From Rhabdochlamydiaceae bacterium (GTDB lineage Bacteria; Chlamydiota; Chlamydiia; Chlamydiales; Rhabdochlamydiaceae), in NCBI GenBank assembly GCA_019745395.1, contig JAIETG010000006.1:1-64000 (forward strand): a stretch of DNA of 64,000 nt. The letters are read 5' to 3'. Below are positions 54,444 to 63,182 of the stretch, piece after piece. The notes below the pieces were generated by a model. The model saw only the letters and a list, made by a program, of their open reading frames with translations. It did no database searches and was not told the origin of the DNA. Positions within the stretch are counted from its first letter, which is position 1; each line of letters begins with the position of its first letter. Both the position numbers and the translations under genes were made by a program.

Positions 54444-54923
54444 TTAAATGTCTTTTGGCGGAATAGAAAAAATTTTCAATAGGCGTTCGATTTCTCGAGG
54501 AGAGTCTTGAAAAGAAAAGCTTTTAGTAGAAGCTTTTCTTTTTTGTTTTTTTTGTAGGAAGCTAAGAAAATCAGAAAGAGGAAGAGTTTTAGCTCCAAGA
54601 GCTTTAGCTTTTGTCGAAAGTCCCTTGTCCGACGTTACTACGCAGAGTTGAGATGGGCTTTTGCTGAGTTCTACAGCCTCTAAAATCGCATCATCCGCAC
54701 TTTTCTTGGGATGAGTATAGATAATCTCTAAACTGTGTAAATGGGTGCGTGTATCGTGGTTTTGAGCGGGATCTGAAGCGTCAAAAACTATAGTAACTGT
54801 AAGAGATAGTTTTTCTACTTGTTTTTCAATCTCACAGATCAAAAAACGTCTTTTTTCTTCAAAAGATCCTGAAGTTTTAGGGAGATGAAAAAGAAGGTTA
54901 TAACCGTCGATCCAATAATGCAT
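54444..54923 (-). CDS. NYN-domain ribonuclease (YacP-like)
   Basis: The 159-aa protein has WIDGYNLLFHLP (first acidic residue of the PIN-like active site), VTIVFDAS, SADDAILEAV and VVTSDKGLS. This acidic spacing is the PIN/NYN fold of the YacP/Rae1-type endoribonucleases that cut RNA in translation-related turnover. It starts inside the rdgB 3' end and is probably co-transcribed with it. It has the usual length. Confidence 0.8.
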   Translation of the reverse strand: MHYWIDGYNLLFHLPKTSGSFEEKRRFLICEIEKQVEKLSLTVTIVFDASDPAQNHDTRTHLHSLEIIYTHPKKSADDAILEAVELSKSPSQLCVVTSDKGLSTKAKALGAKTLPLSDFLSFLQKKQKRKASTKSFSFQDSPREIERLLKIFSIPPKDI

Positions 54924-55518
54924 GGTCTTCTAAGGATTCCAGGAATAAAGAAATGCGGTCAAAGGCCTTTCGACGATGCGAAATGCGATTTTTAATGGAT
55001 TCATCAAGTTCTGCAAAAGTTTTGCCGTACTCATGCTTTCTAAATATGGGGTCATAACCAAAACCATGCCGTCCTTTTTCTTCTTCAATAATAGATCCTT
55101 CACAAACGCCATGCTCAATTTTTTGAATTCCTTCAGGAGATGCAATGGCAATCCAACATTCAAAGTAGGCATACCGACCAGATTCTTGAAGGGCTTTCAT
55201 ATTGGCAAGTAGTTTGAGACAGTTTTCTCTATCTGTTGCGTGGGGTCCTGCATAACGTGCTGACCGAATTCCTGGAGCCCCGTTTAATGCGGGGACTACA
55301 AGTCCTGAGTCATCTGCTAGAACCCATTTGTTTAATGCTTTTGCAGCATGAACAGCTTTCGTAGAGACAATTTCTTCAAAGGATTCCTGAGATTCCTCTA
55401 GAGGAACATATGCAGGAAAATCTAAGAGAGAAAGAACGTCGAAATGTTTAAAAACCTTGAGCAAAGAGCGAAACTCTCGAATTTTATGCACATTTTTGCT
55501 CGCGATGACGATCTCCAT
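54898..55518 (-). CDS. rdgB: dITP/XTP pyrophosphatase (RdgB/HAM1)
   Basis: The 206-aa enzyme hydrolyses non-canonical purine NTPs (dITP, XTP) so they do not enter DNA. MEIVIASKNVHKIREFRSLL, VLADDSGLVVPALNGAPGIRSARYAG and HGFGYDPIF are family motifs with the metal-binding Asp/Glu. A C-terminal ISHRRKAF contacts the base. It is complete. Matches CT606 (yggV). It overlaps the NYN ribonuclease by 26 bases. Confidence 0.94.
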   Translation of the reverse strand: MEIVIASKNVHKIREFRSLLKVFKHFDVLSLLDFPAYVPLEESQESFEEIVSTKAVHAAKALNKWVLADDSGLVVPALNGAPGIRSARYAGPHATDRENCLKLLANMKALQESGRYAYFECWIAIASPEGIQKIEHGVCEGSIIEEEKGRHGFGYDPIFRKHEYGKTFAELDESIKNRISHRRKAFDRISLFLESLEDHALLDRRL

Positions 55519-55546
55519 ACTTCCTCCCTCTTTTTACAGACCACTG

Positions 55547-57712
55547 TTAGAGATAGCTGGAAATGCCTGTTATTGTAAACATTTCTCCTTGCACTTGAAA
55601 CGATTCTCCAATTGTAAGCCCTGTCATAGATTGCGCAAGCTTAGATTGAAAAGCTAGGATATTTTTTTCAGGATCTGCATCCCAAGGTCCTAGTAAAGTG
55701 TATATTGCTTTTTTGTTCTTTTCATTTTCACACTCGACTATGCAACCAATCCCAACAGCATCTATTGAGATATCATTGAGCGTAATGATTCGAGCATGAT
55801 TGAGTTGATCAGAGAGAAGTTTAAGTTCCCCTTGAAGGCGATCTCTTTTTTCCAAAGCGGCTTTAAATTCTGCGTTTTCTCTAAGGTCTCCGTGAGCTCT
55901 TGCAGATTCGATTTCTTTAGCATTCTCTACAGTTTCAACTGTTGCGATCTGTTGAATTCTATGTTGGAGTTTGGTGTAGCCTTGCTGAGTTGTCCAAATC
56001 GTTTGTTGGTCAGTGTCTGTTAGTTTTGATTTTTTCTTAGCTTTCATCAAAGAAGGGTGAGCAACTTCTGATAAAGAATGAAGAATTTTAATATCATGAT
56101 CGTTAAAAGAGTGACATTTTGTAGCTAACAGTAAGAATTCTTTGACTTCTTCTGTGCTAGCTTCTTGCATCATTTGACGTACGATTGCAAAACGATCACT
56201 CGATAAAATCGCATGAATTTTTTTAATCATATCCTTGTGTTCAGGTATTTGCTCTATGCGACTAAGTAAAATTAATAGAGATTCAAAGAAACGGATTCTT
56301 CCTTGTTTATCAGAGAAAGGAACCTTTTTTTGTCCCATAACTTTCTGAAAATACCAAAGAAAAGCATCTGGATAACGTGCAGGATGTGCGATTAATTCTT
56401 CTATTTTCTCTTTGACTTGTTCTTCTTCTTTTTCTGCCAACAGTTCAAAGAGCATATAATCTCTGAGGGTTCCTTGGTCTGCTGAAAGAAGGAGGGATAA
56501 GAAAAGTTCTTTCCAATTAGATTGAAGTTTTCTTAACTCTGCGAGAGTTCTTTTTTTAAACGATAAAATTCCGATATGTTCGATGAGTTCTTGCACTGCA
56601 GCTATAGAAGAAAACTGAGAGAGTAGAGATTCGATCATTGGTTGTCTGTCGTTCGTTTCTAAATCTTGTAGAAAAAATAGGATTTGCAACTTCTGAGGAT
56701 GTGGGATTTCCGGAAAGGCCAGCATTTCTTCCATTCTCGAGCAGAGATTACTTTTAAAAGAAGTGTTTTTAAGAGTTTCAGGAAAGTCTTTCAAAAAGGA
56801 ATATACCATCTGAATGAGTGTATTGGCATCAGGCTTGGTTTCTAGGGCTTTTTGGAGTCTTTCTTCATGGGAAACTTCTGATTTTCTCAAGATAAATGGC
56901 TTTCGAATATCTTCGGGAGTCTCAATCAATGTATTTTTTTTGACTTTGGCTCGAGCGCTTTGCCACCATTTTGTCCATTCTGAAGCAGGAATAACTAGCT
57001 CGCAAAGTTCGTCTTTGATTTCGGCTGCGGTTTTGGGCCCTAAATCTCTTAAAAGGAGTAAAACAACAGAAGCTGGGTCTTCTTTAGCTTTTTGCTCTAA
57101 GCGATCTGGATCTCCAAAGCGCTGAGCTAAAAAATGATCATCAGGAATAGGTATGAGTGTTTTGCAGGCCATTTCAAAAGAAAGGTCTTTTTTTCCTGCA
57201 ACATAGTCAAACTCGAGACTAAGTTGTTCGCGAACTAAAGAGTACTCTAAAACAAGACCAACGCCCCATCCTGCTGTATGAAAAACAAATCTACCTTTGT
57301 CAATGTGGGAAAGAAGCTCGTAACTGCTGATTGCCCCTTGAAACTTTTCTTTATTTCTGAGCCCAATGAGACGAAGTTTTTCTTGAAAAAATTTTTGATC
57401 GCCATATCGATTTTTTAGATACTCTAATACTCTGTCTGCTAATGCGGGGTTGTTGGTAGTAGCAATGTCGACGATGAGTCTAAAAATTTCGTGAGATTCT
57501 TCAGGATTGGTCATTTTTTCCCAAAGAGGAAGAACTCTTTCTATGTGTTTTCCGACGAACTCGTGAAAAGAAGAAGATTTAATTGCTTTGAGTATTTCTA
57601 TCAGTTCCGGTCCCTCTAACTCATCTCCAGAGCAATATTCTTCCCAAAGCTTTAAAAAAGCCGGATAGTCATGGTTTGCGATATTTTTGAGAAAATCCTT
57701 AAGATAGCTCAT
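55547..57712 (-). CDS. greA: Transcription elongation factor GreA, long chlamydial form
   Basis: The 721-aa protein has the usual ~155-aa GreA at its C-terminus: GYTKLQHRIQQIATVE coiled coil, then HGDLRENAEFKAALE with acidic tip. The FKBP-like domain follows with IGCIVECEN and LAQSMTGLTIGES. It rescues stalled RNA polymerase by stimulating transcript cleavage. About 550 residues of helical N-terminal extension precede this, as in CT636 (about 715 aa), with unknown function. The start ATG at 57712 has SD TAAGGA; its first residues (MSYLKDFL...) match the expected chlamydial start, so a TTG at 57844 and an ATG at 57736 are rejected. Confidence 0.9.
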   Translation of the reverse strand: MSYLKDFLKNIANHDYPAFLKLWEEYCSGDELEGPELIEILKAIKSSSFHEFVGKHIERVLPLWEKMTNPEESHEIFRLIVDIATTNNPALADRVLEYLKNRYGDQKFFQEKLRLIGLRNKEKFQGAISSYELLSHIDKGRFVFHTAGWGVGLVLEYSLVREQLSLEFDYVAGKKDLSFEMACKTLIPIPDDHFLAQRFGDPDRLEQKAKEDPASVVLLLLRDLGPKTAAEIKDELCELVIPASEWTKWWQSARAKVKKNTLIETPEDIRKPFILRKSEVSHEERLQKALETKPDANTLIQMVYSFLKDFPETLKNTSFKSNLCSRMEEMLAFPEIPHPQKLQILFFLQDLETNDRQPMIESLLSQFSSIAAVQELIEHIGILSFKKRTLAELRKLQSNWKELFLSLLLSADQGTLRDYMLFELLAEKEEEQVKEKIEELIAHPARYPDAFLWYFQKVMGQKKVPFSDKQGRIRFFESLLILLSRIEQIPEHKDMIKKIHAILSSDRFAIVRQMMQEASTEEVKEFLLLATKCHSFNDHDIKILHSLSEVAHPSLMKAKKKSKLTDTDQQTIWTTQQGYTKLQHRIQQIATVETVENAKEIESARAHGDLRENAEFKAALEKRDRLQGELKLLSDQLNHARIITLNDISIDAVGIGCIVECENEKNKKAIYTLLGPWDADPEKNILAFQSKLAQSMTGLTIGESFQVQGEMFTITGISSYL

Positions 57713-57953
57713 GAGTTCCTTACCTTGATTTGACATGCTGTAGACTGTAATAGGCCACTTAAAAACAAGGGAGAAAAATCTCATCCTCTTGCTTAGGGCT
57801 CTTCTTTCCTTGAGGAGTATAGGCGTTGATTTAATTATCTTCAATTAAAACATTTAAGAATTAATTAAGCGGGACTTGATTCTTTCTTGCAAAGAAAAGT
57901 TTTTCCCCTTTCTCTTTGATTCTCAGCGGAAAGGGGGGCTTGATCTAAGGGGG

Positions 57954-58931
57954 TTATTTTTGCAAATAAGAAAGAATTTGTGGTAACGCGTAACTTATCA
58001 TGAAGTCTGCTCCCGCCCTTTTGATGCTGATTAACGCCTCTAAAAAAGTTTTGTCTGCGTTTAAATAACCTTTTTCTTGCGCGGCTAAAACCATGGCGTA
58101 TTCTCCGCTGACGTGATAGGCACAAACGGGAAGAGAAAAGGTTTCTTTCATTTTTGCTATGACATCGAGATAAAAAAGTGCAGGTTTAACCATAAGAACG
58201 TCTGCACCTTCTTCTTCATCGAGATGGCCTTCTCTAAGAGCTTCTCTAACATTTCTAGGATCCATTTGATAGCCTCTTTTATCTCCGATCTGTAGATGGG
58301 ATCCTAACGCATCTCTAAAGGGGCCGTAAAGAGAAGATGCATATTTAGCCGTGTAAGAAAGAATTCCCACGTCAGAAAAATGTGCAGCATCAAGAGATTT
58401 TCGAATCCTAGCTACGCGTCCATCCATCATATCTGATGGGGCGACGAGATCAGCTCCGCACTCTGCGAATAAAAGAGACATTTTAGTTAAAAGTTCTACT
58501 GTAATATCATTTAGGACGTGACCTGATGAATCGATAATTCCATCATGTCCATGAGTTGTGTATGGATCTAACGCAACATCACAGATCACGCAAAGAGATG
58601 GGATTTCTTTTTTTAAAATTCGGATTGCTTGAGGAAGAATACCTTGGGGAGAAAGAGCTCGGCTTCCCATAGAATCTTTGTGATGAGATGGTTCTATGGG
58701 AAATAAAAGAACGGCAGGAACTCCCGTTCTATGAAGCTCTTCTGCTTTTTTTAAAATATTGTCAATGGACAGCTTGCAAAGGCCCGGAAGTGCGGGGTCT
58801 GTTTCGTCTCTATTGCTACCTTCTAAGACGAAGAATGGCATAATGAAATCCTGTATTGAAAGCTGGGTTTCTTGACAAAGGGATCGAATAGCAGGGGTTC
58901 TGCGATTTCTTCTAGGGCGTTTTAGCATCAT
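57954..58931 (-). CDS. hemB: Delta-aminolevulinic acid dehydratase (porphobilinogen synthase)
   Basis: The 325-aa TIM-barrel enzyme joins two 5-aminolevulinates into porphobilinogen for haem. SYTAKYASSLYGPFRDA gives Lys196, and VLMVKPALFYLD gives the Schiff-base Lys249. DVALDPYTTHGHDG lacks the three-cysteine zinc set, so it is probably the magnesium-dependent type. Adjacent ATG codons at 58931 and 58928 are both possible starts. The order greA-hemB-thyX recalls CT636-CT633-CT632. Chlamydial genome numbering often starts near hemB. Confidence 0.95.
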   Translation of the reverse strand: MMLKRPRRNRRTPAIRSLCQETQLSIQDFIMPFFVLEGSNRDETDPALPGLCKLSIDNILKKAEELHRTGVPAVLLFPIEPSHHKDSMGSRALSPQGILPQAIRILKKEIPSLCVICDVALDPYTTHGHDGIIDSSGHVLNDITVELLTKMSLLFAECGADLVAPSDMMDGRVARIRKSLDAAHFSDVGILSYTAKYASSLYGPFRDALGSHLQIGDKRGYQMDPRNVREALREGHLDEEEGADVLMVKPALFYLDVIAKMKETFSLPVCAYHVSGEYAMVLAAQEKGYLNADKTFLEALISIKRAGADFMISYALPQILSYLQK

Positions 58932-59076
58932 GAGTATTTCTCGTAAGGTTTGTTTTTTTTAGATTAATTGAATGTCAAATTTTTTGCTTTTATCATTTTT
59001 CTCTTGATTGAACGCTCTGAATGTGTCACGCTGACTCTCATTTTTGAGATGGTTTAATAGAGAAGGGAGGAAAGAA

Positions 59077-60732
59077 ATGACCGAAGAACATCGAGAATTC
59101 ACAGACAGCCAGGTTAAAATTTTAAACCGGTATGTAACTAATACAACAAGCAATATTTTTGTTCTTCGTAATCTTCCTGAAGTAGTTAAGGGAGCGCTTT
59201 TTTCTAGGTATTCTCGCTCTAGTCTAGGATTAAAGGACCTCCTTTTAAAAGAGTTTGTTCTCAATGAGGAGACTGCGTTTTCTTCGATTGCGGGAATTAC
59301 ACATTCTCAAGATGGAGAGCGGGAAATTGAAGATCAAATCATGGCAGTTAAAAAGGCTCAAAATTTTTATGATCGGATTTTGGATGGATATGGGGATGAC
59401 TCGATTGGAGAGCTGGGTGGAGCGCACCTTGCTATAGAAAGTGTCTCTATGCTTGCAGCCAAAATTATCGAAGATTGCCGTATCGGTGGATCTCCTTTAG
59501 AAAAATCGACGCGTTATATTTATTTTGATCAAAAATGTAATGGAGAATATCTTTTTTATCGCGAATCGATCTTGATGACTTCTGCATATAGAGAATTGTA
59601 TGTATCTACATGTAATATGTTGTTTGATACTTATTCGCAACTCATTGCACCTCTTACCGAGCTTATGGAAAAGAAATTTCCTAAGGAACACGATGTTTCT
59701 AAGGTCGCATATACTGCGGCTTTACGAGCTAAGGTGCTAGATTGTTTGCGTGGACTTTTGCCCGCAAGTGCTCTTACTAACATGGGACTTTATGGTAATG
59801 GACGTTTTTTTGAGACAATGATCCAAAAGCTCAATGCGCATAATCTTTCAGAAATGCAAGACATTGGTAAAAAATCTTATACTGAGCTTTCAAAAGTTAT
59901 TCCTTCTTTCATTCGAAGAGCTGAGCAAAGTCACAAATATCAAAAAGCATTTTCTGAATATCAGGAACAAATGCAAGACGATATAAAAATGCTCACAGAA
60001 AAATATGTAGATTCAACAGAGGAAATGCAAAATCCTGGAGTTCGGTTGGCTACATACGATTTAGAGGCTCCTTATAAAATTGCTGCTGCATTGTTGTTTT
60101 CACATTCAAAGGGCGGCTTACATGAGATCCAGGAGATGTGTCAAAGATTGCCTCAAGAAGAACTTGGAAGAATTTTAGACGCTGCTTGTTCTTTTAGAGA
60201 AAGCAGAAGACATAAATCTCCTAGAGCTTTAGAGCACGTGGATTTTACCTTTGAAATCGTTGCAGACTTTGGTATCTATCGCGATTTGCATCGCCACCGC
60301 ATGCTTACGCAAGATCGTCAACTTCTTACTTGTCGTTATGGATATTTTATTCCTCACGAGATTCGAGGAACTGAAATGGAGTTCCGCTATCGCAATGCAA
60401 TGGAAGACGCTAAAAAAGCTTATGATACTATGTCTCGAGATCTACCAGAAGAAGCTGAATATGTAGTTCCGATGGCTTATAATGTACATTGGTATTTTCA
60501 TGTAAACTTAAGGCAGCTTCAATGGCTCTGCGAGCTTCGTTCTTCTCCGGCAGGACACCCTGCTTATCGTTATGTTGCTCAAGAAATGGCAAAACAAGTA
60601 ATACAAGTTTTTCCTATGTTTGATCGTTTCTTTCGATTTGTGGATTACGATGGATATGAGCTTGGAAGACTTGGTCAAGAGATTCGCATTGTAGAAAAAG
60701 CTCAAGTAAGAGGTTTTCATAATGAGCCATAA
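59077..60732 (+). CDS. thyX: Flavin-dependent thymidylate synthase, long two-domain form
   Basis: The 551-aa protein matches CT632, the reported chlamydial ThyX. It has two ThyX-like halves: YGDDSIGELGGAHLAIESVSML with STRYIYFD in the first, and DFGIYRDLHRHRMLTQDRQLL with TCRYGYF in the second. ThyX normally is about 230-270 aa with one copy of RHRxxSxxxxSxR. Here the second half carries the RHR and the first does not. It converts dUMP to dTMP with FAD, NADPH and methylene-THF. The ATG at 59077 with SD GGGAGG is preferred to a TTG at 59044. The 3' end overlaps the first tyrP by 11 bases. Confidence 0.88.
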   Translation: MTEEHREFTDSQVKILNRYVTNTTSNIFVLRNLPEVVKGALFSRYSRSSLGLKDLLLKEFVLNEETAFSSIAGITHSQDGEREIEDQIMAVKKAQNFYDRILDGYGDDSIGELGGAHLAIESVSMLAAKIIEDCRIGGSPLEKSTRYIYFDQKCNGEYLFYRESILMTSAYRELYVSTCNMLFDTYSQLIAPLTELMEKKFPKEHDVSKVAYTAALRAKVLDCLRGLLPASALTNMGLYGNGRFFETMIQKLNAHNLSEMQDIGKKSYTELSKVIPSFIRRAEQSHKYQKAFSEYQEQMQDDIKMLTEKYVDSTEEMQNPGVRLATYDLEAPYKIAAALLFSHSKGGLHEIQEMCQRLPQEELGRILDAACSFRESRRHKSPRALEHVDFTFEIVADFGIYRDLHRHRMLTQDRQLLTCRYGYFIPHEIRGTEMEFRYRNAMEDAKKAYDTMSRDLPEEAEYVVPMAYNVHWYFHVNLRQLQWLCELRSSPAGHPAYRYVAQEMAKQVIQVFPMFDRFFRFVDYDGYELGRLGQEIRIVEKAQVRGFHNEP

Positions 60733-61945
60733 AACCGGAAGTTTGCTGGGAGGGACTCTTTTAATCACAGGAAGCTGTGTCGGGGCTGGAATGCTGGGAC
60801 TTCCTATTTTAACGGGTCTCTCAGGATTTGCTCCTTCTTTGGTAATGTTTGTGCTTGTTTGGCTTTTTATGACGATAACTGGGCTTCTTTTAGTAGAGGC
60901 CAATGGATGGTTCTCTAAAAAAGTTAATTTTATTTCTATAGTGTCTCACAGTCTTGGCAAAGGGGGAAAAATCCTATGTCTTGTGACGTGTCTTTTTCTA
61001 TTCTACTCTCTTCTTGTAGCTTATATTGCAGGTAGTGGAAGTCTATTTTCTTCTTTAATGCAGAGCTTTGGTTGGATAATTCCTAGCTGGGTAGGAAGTT
61101 TTGCTTTTGTAGCCCTTTTTGGAGTAGTAGTGTATGCGGGAACTAGGCAAGTAGATTTGTGGAATCGAGTATTAATGGCCTTTAAAATTACATTTTTTTT
61201 CGCTTTGATTTTGATTGGAACCCGCTTTATTCAGCCTAAGCTATTGACATATACCCATCCTTCCCTTGCGATTTTTTCGCTTCCGATTTTGGTGATATCT
61301 TTTGGATTTCATAATATGATTCCTACGTTAACTTCTTATATGAAGGGAGATTTAAAGAGGGTCCGGCTGGCTATTTTTGGAGGAAGTCTTTTTTCATTTT
61401 TTATTTATTTACTTTGGCAGATCTTAGTTCTCGGTACTGTTTCTGTAGAGGGTTTAGTAGATTCATTCAAGCTGGGACAAGAAGGCTCTCAAGCTCTTGT
61501 TGCGGTTATAAAATCTCCTTGGATAGCTCTTTTTGCTCAAGGTCTTGCTTTTTTTGCTATTCTAACTTCTTTTCTTGCCCAATCTTTAAGTTTAGTGCAT
61601 TTCCTGGCTGATGGATTTAAAGTGTCCTCCGATCGTAGAGAAAGTCCTCTACTGTGCTCACTTGTGTTGATTCCACCTTTGATTCTAGCTTTTCTATGCC
61701 CTCGAATATTTTTCCAAGCACTTAATTTTGCTGGGGGATTTTGCGCAGTTCTTCTTTTTGGTATTTTGCCAGTGCTTATTTTGTGGATTGGCAGATATCG
61801 TAAAGCCATTGTTGCGCCTTATGTTGTACCAGGAGGAAAACCTCTTCTTTGTTTAGTTTTTGCTTTTGCTTGTTTTATTTTCATTTTTCAACTTCTGTCC
61901 ACTTTGGGAGTAATTAGTTTGATCAAGGACGGATTGCATGGATAA
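60722..61945 (+). CDS. tyrP: Aromatic amino acid permease, TyrP/HAAAP family (copy 1)
   Basis: The 407-aa inner-membrane protein has about eleven hydrophobic segments. GGTLLITGSCVGAGMLGLPI is the HAAAP (hydroxy/aromatic amino acid permease) signature, followed by [11 protein letters not shown] and VISFGFHNMIPTLTSYM. It would import tyrosine or tryptophan by proton symport. The start is inside the thyX 3' end, and its own 3' end overlaps copy 2 by eight bases, so thyX, tyrP1, tyrP2 and uvrB look like one operon. Chlamydiae often carry one or more tyrP copies. Confidence 0.88.
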   Translation: MSHKTGSLLGGTLLITGSCVGAGMLGLPILTGLSGFAPSLVMFVLVWLFMTITGLLLVEANGWFSKKVNFISIVSHSLGKGGKILCLVTCLFLFYSLLVAYIAGSGSLFSSLMQSFGWIIPSWVGSFAFVALFGVVVYAGTRQVDLWNRVLMAFKITFFFALILIGTRFIQPKLLTYTHPSLAIFSLPILVISFGFHNMIPTLTSYMKGDLKRVRLAIFGGSLFSFFIYLLWQILVLGTVSVEGLVDSFKLGQEGSQALVAVIKSPWIALFAQGLAFFAILTSFLAQSLSLVHFLADGFKVSSDRRESPLLCSLVLIPPLILAFLCPRIFFQALNFAGGFCAVLLFGILPVLILWIGRYRKAIVAPYVVPGGKPLLCLVFAFACFIFIFQLLSTLGVISLIKDGLHG

Positions 61946-63182
61946 AAAAACTAATCGATGCCTAGGCGGAATTCTCCTAGTTTCGGGGACTGCTATAGGA
62001 GCTGGTATGCTAGCTCTTCCTATTGCCACCTCTTTCGGTGGCTTTATTCCTTCTACTATAATTTTTGTCGTTTGCTGGATCCTAATGTTAACGACTTCTT
62101 TTTTCTTTTTAGAAGTCAATTTAGCCATTAGAGGAGAGTCAAACTTGGTTTCGATGGCAGGAAAGACCTTAGGAATGTGGGGGAAAGTTGTTAGCTGGGG
62201 TTTTTATCTCATGCTTCTTTACTCTCTTTTAGTTGCGTATATTGCAGGGTGTGCACCGTTCTTCCAAAAAATTTTTTCGACAACATTTCATGTTGTTTTT
62301 CCAAAATGGTTTGTTCCTTTTATTCTTCCCTCTCTATTTGGAGGATTTGTTTATTTGGGAACAAAAGGTGTGGATGCTATCAATCGTGTTTTTATGACGG
62401 GTCTTATTGGTTCCTATATTCTGCTCGTTAGTTTTTGTCCTTCTTTTATCGAATCTTCTCGTCTATTACACTTTGATTTTTCGGCAAGTTTTTGGGCGGT
62501 TCCTATAGTTATTACGTCTTTTGGGTATCATATTATCATTCCGACTCTTGTGACGTATATGAATCATGATGCTAAAAAACTGCGTCTTACGTTGTTAATA
62601 GGAAGCCTTATTCCTTTAATAATTTATTTGCTTTGGCAGTGGATTGTTTTGGGATCCGTTCCTTTCCCAGATTTGATAGAATCTTGGAAACAAGGGCATC
62701 CGGCGACAATTCCTCTTGCTTTAACGACCTCTGTTAAGTGGATTGGTATAGGAGCTCAACTATTTGCGTTTTTCGCCATCATTACCTCCTTTTTAGGAGT
62801 CTCTTTGAGTTTGTCTGACTTTTTGTCAGATGGCCTTCGCATGAAGAAAACGCGGAAAGGACGGCTTTTTGCCGTGTGTTTAACCTTTATTCCTCCGATT
62901 CTTTTTATTTTCACTTACGACAAAAGTTTTTATATAGCTTTAGAATATGCAGGTATATTTGTGGCAGTCTTGTTAGGAATCATACCTTCCTTAATGATTT
63001 TGAAGCTTCATAAGCATTGCAAAGGGCATTCGTTTTTTTGTACTAAAAAAGGAAAAATTCTTGTTTACATAGTTATTTCCTTATGTATTGCGATCATTGT
63101 AATGAATGTTTTACAGAAACTAGGATTTCTAGATTATTTGATTTTTCCTTATCTATACCCTGCGTTTTCATGTTCAAGCTAA
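61938..63182 (+). CDS. tyrP: Aromatic amino acid permease, TyrP/HAAAP family (copy 2)
   Basis: The 414-aa paralogue shares [32 protein letters not shown] and [18 protein letters not shown] with copy 1. Identity is clear by eye but far from complete, so the duplication is not recent and the two may differ in substrate (Tyr versus Trp). Its 3' end overlaps the uvrB start by 13 bases. It has the same topology of about eleven membrane spans. Confidence 0.88.
   Translation: MDKKTNRCLGGILLVSGTAIGAGMLALPIATSFGGFIPSTIIFVVCWILMLTTSFFFLEVNLAIRGESNLVSMAGKTLGMWGKVVSWGFYLMLLYSLLVAYIAGCAPFFQKIFSTTFHVVFPKWFVPFILPSLFGGFVYLGTKGVDAINRVFMTGLIGSYILLVSFCPSFIESSRLLHFDFSASFWAVPIVITSFGYHIIIPTLVTYMNHDAKKLRLTLLIGSLIPLIIYLLWQWIVLGSVPFPDLIESWKQGHPATIPLALTTSVKWIGIGAQLFAFFAIITSFLGVSLSLSDFLSDGLRMKKTRKGRLFAVCLTFIPPILFIFTYDKSFYIALEYAGIFVAVLLGIIPSLMILKLHKHCKGHSFFCTKKGKILVYIVISLCIAIIVMNVLQKLGFLDYLIFPYLYPAFSCSS

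Noticed and set aside
57712-57844. Longer greA start at TTG 57844
   Set aside because: The extra residues have no family support and the ATG at 57712 has a good SD and a chlamydia-like first segment.
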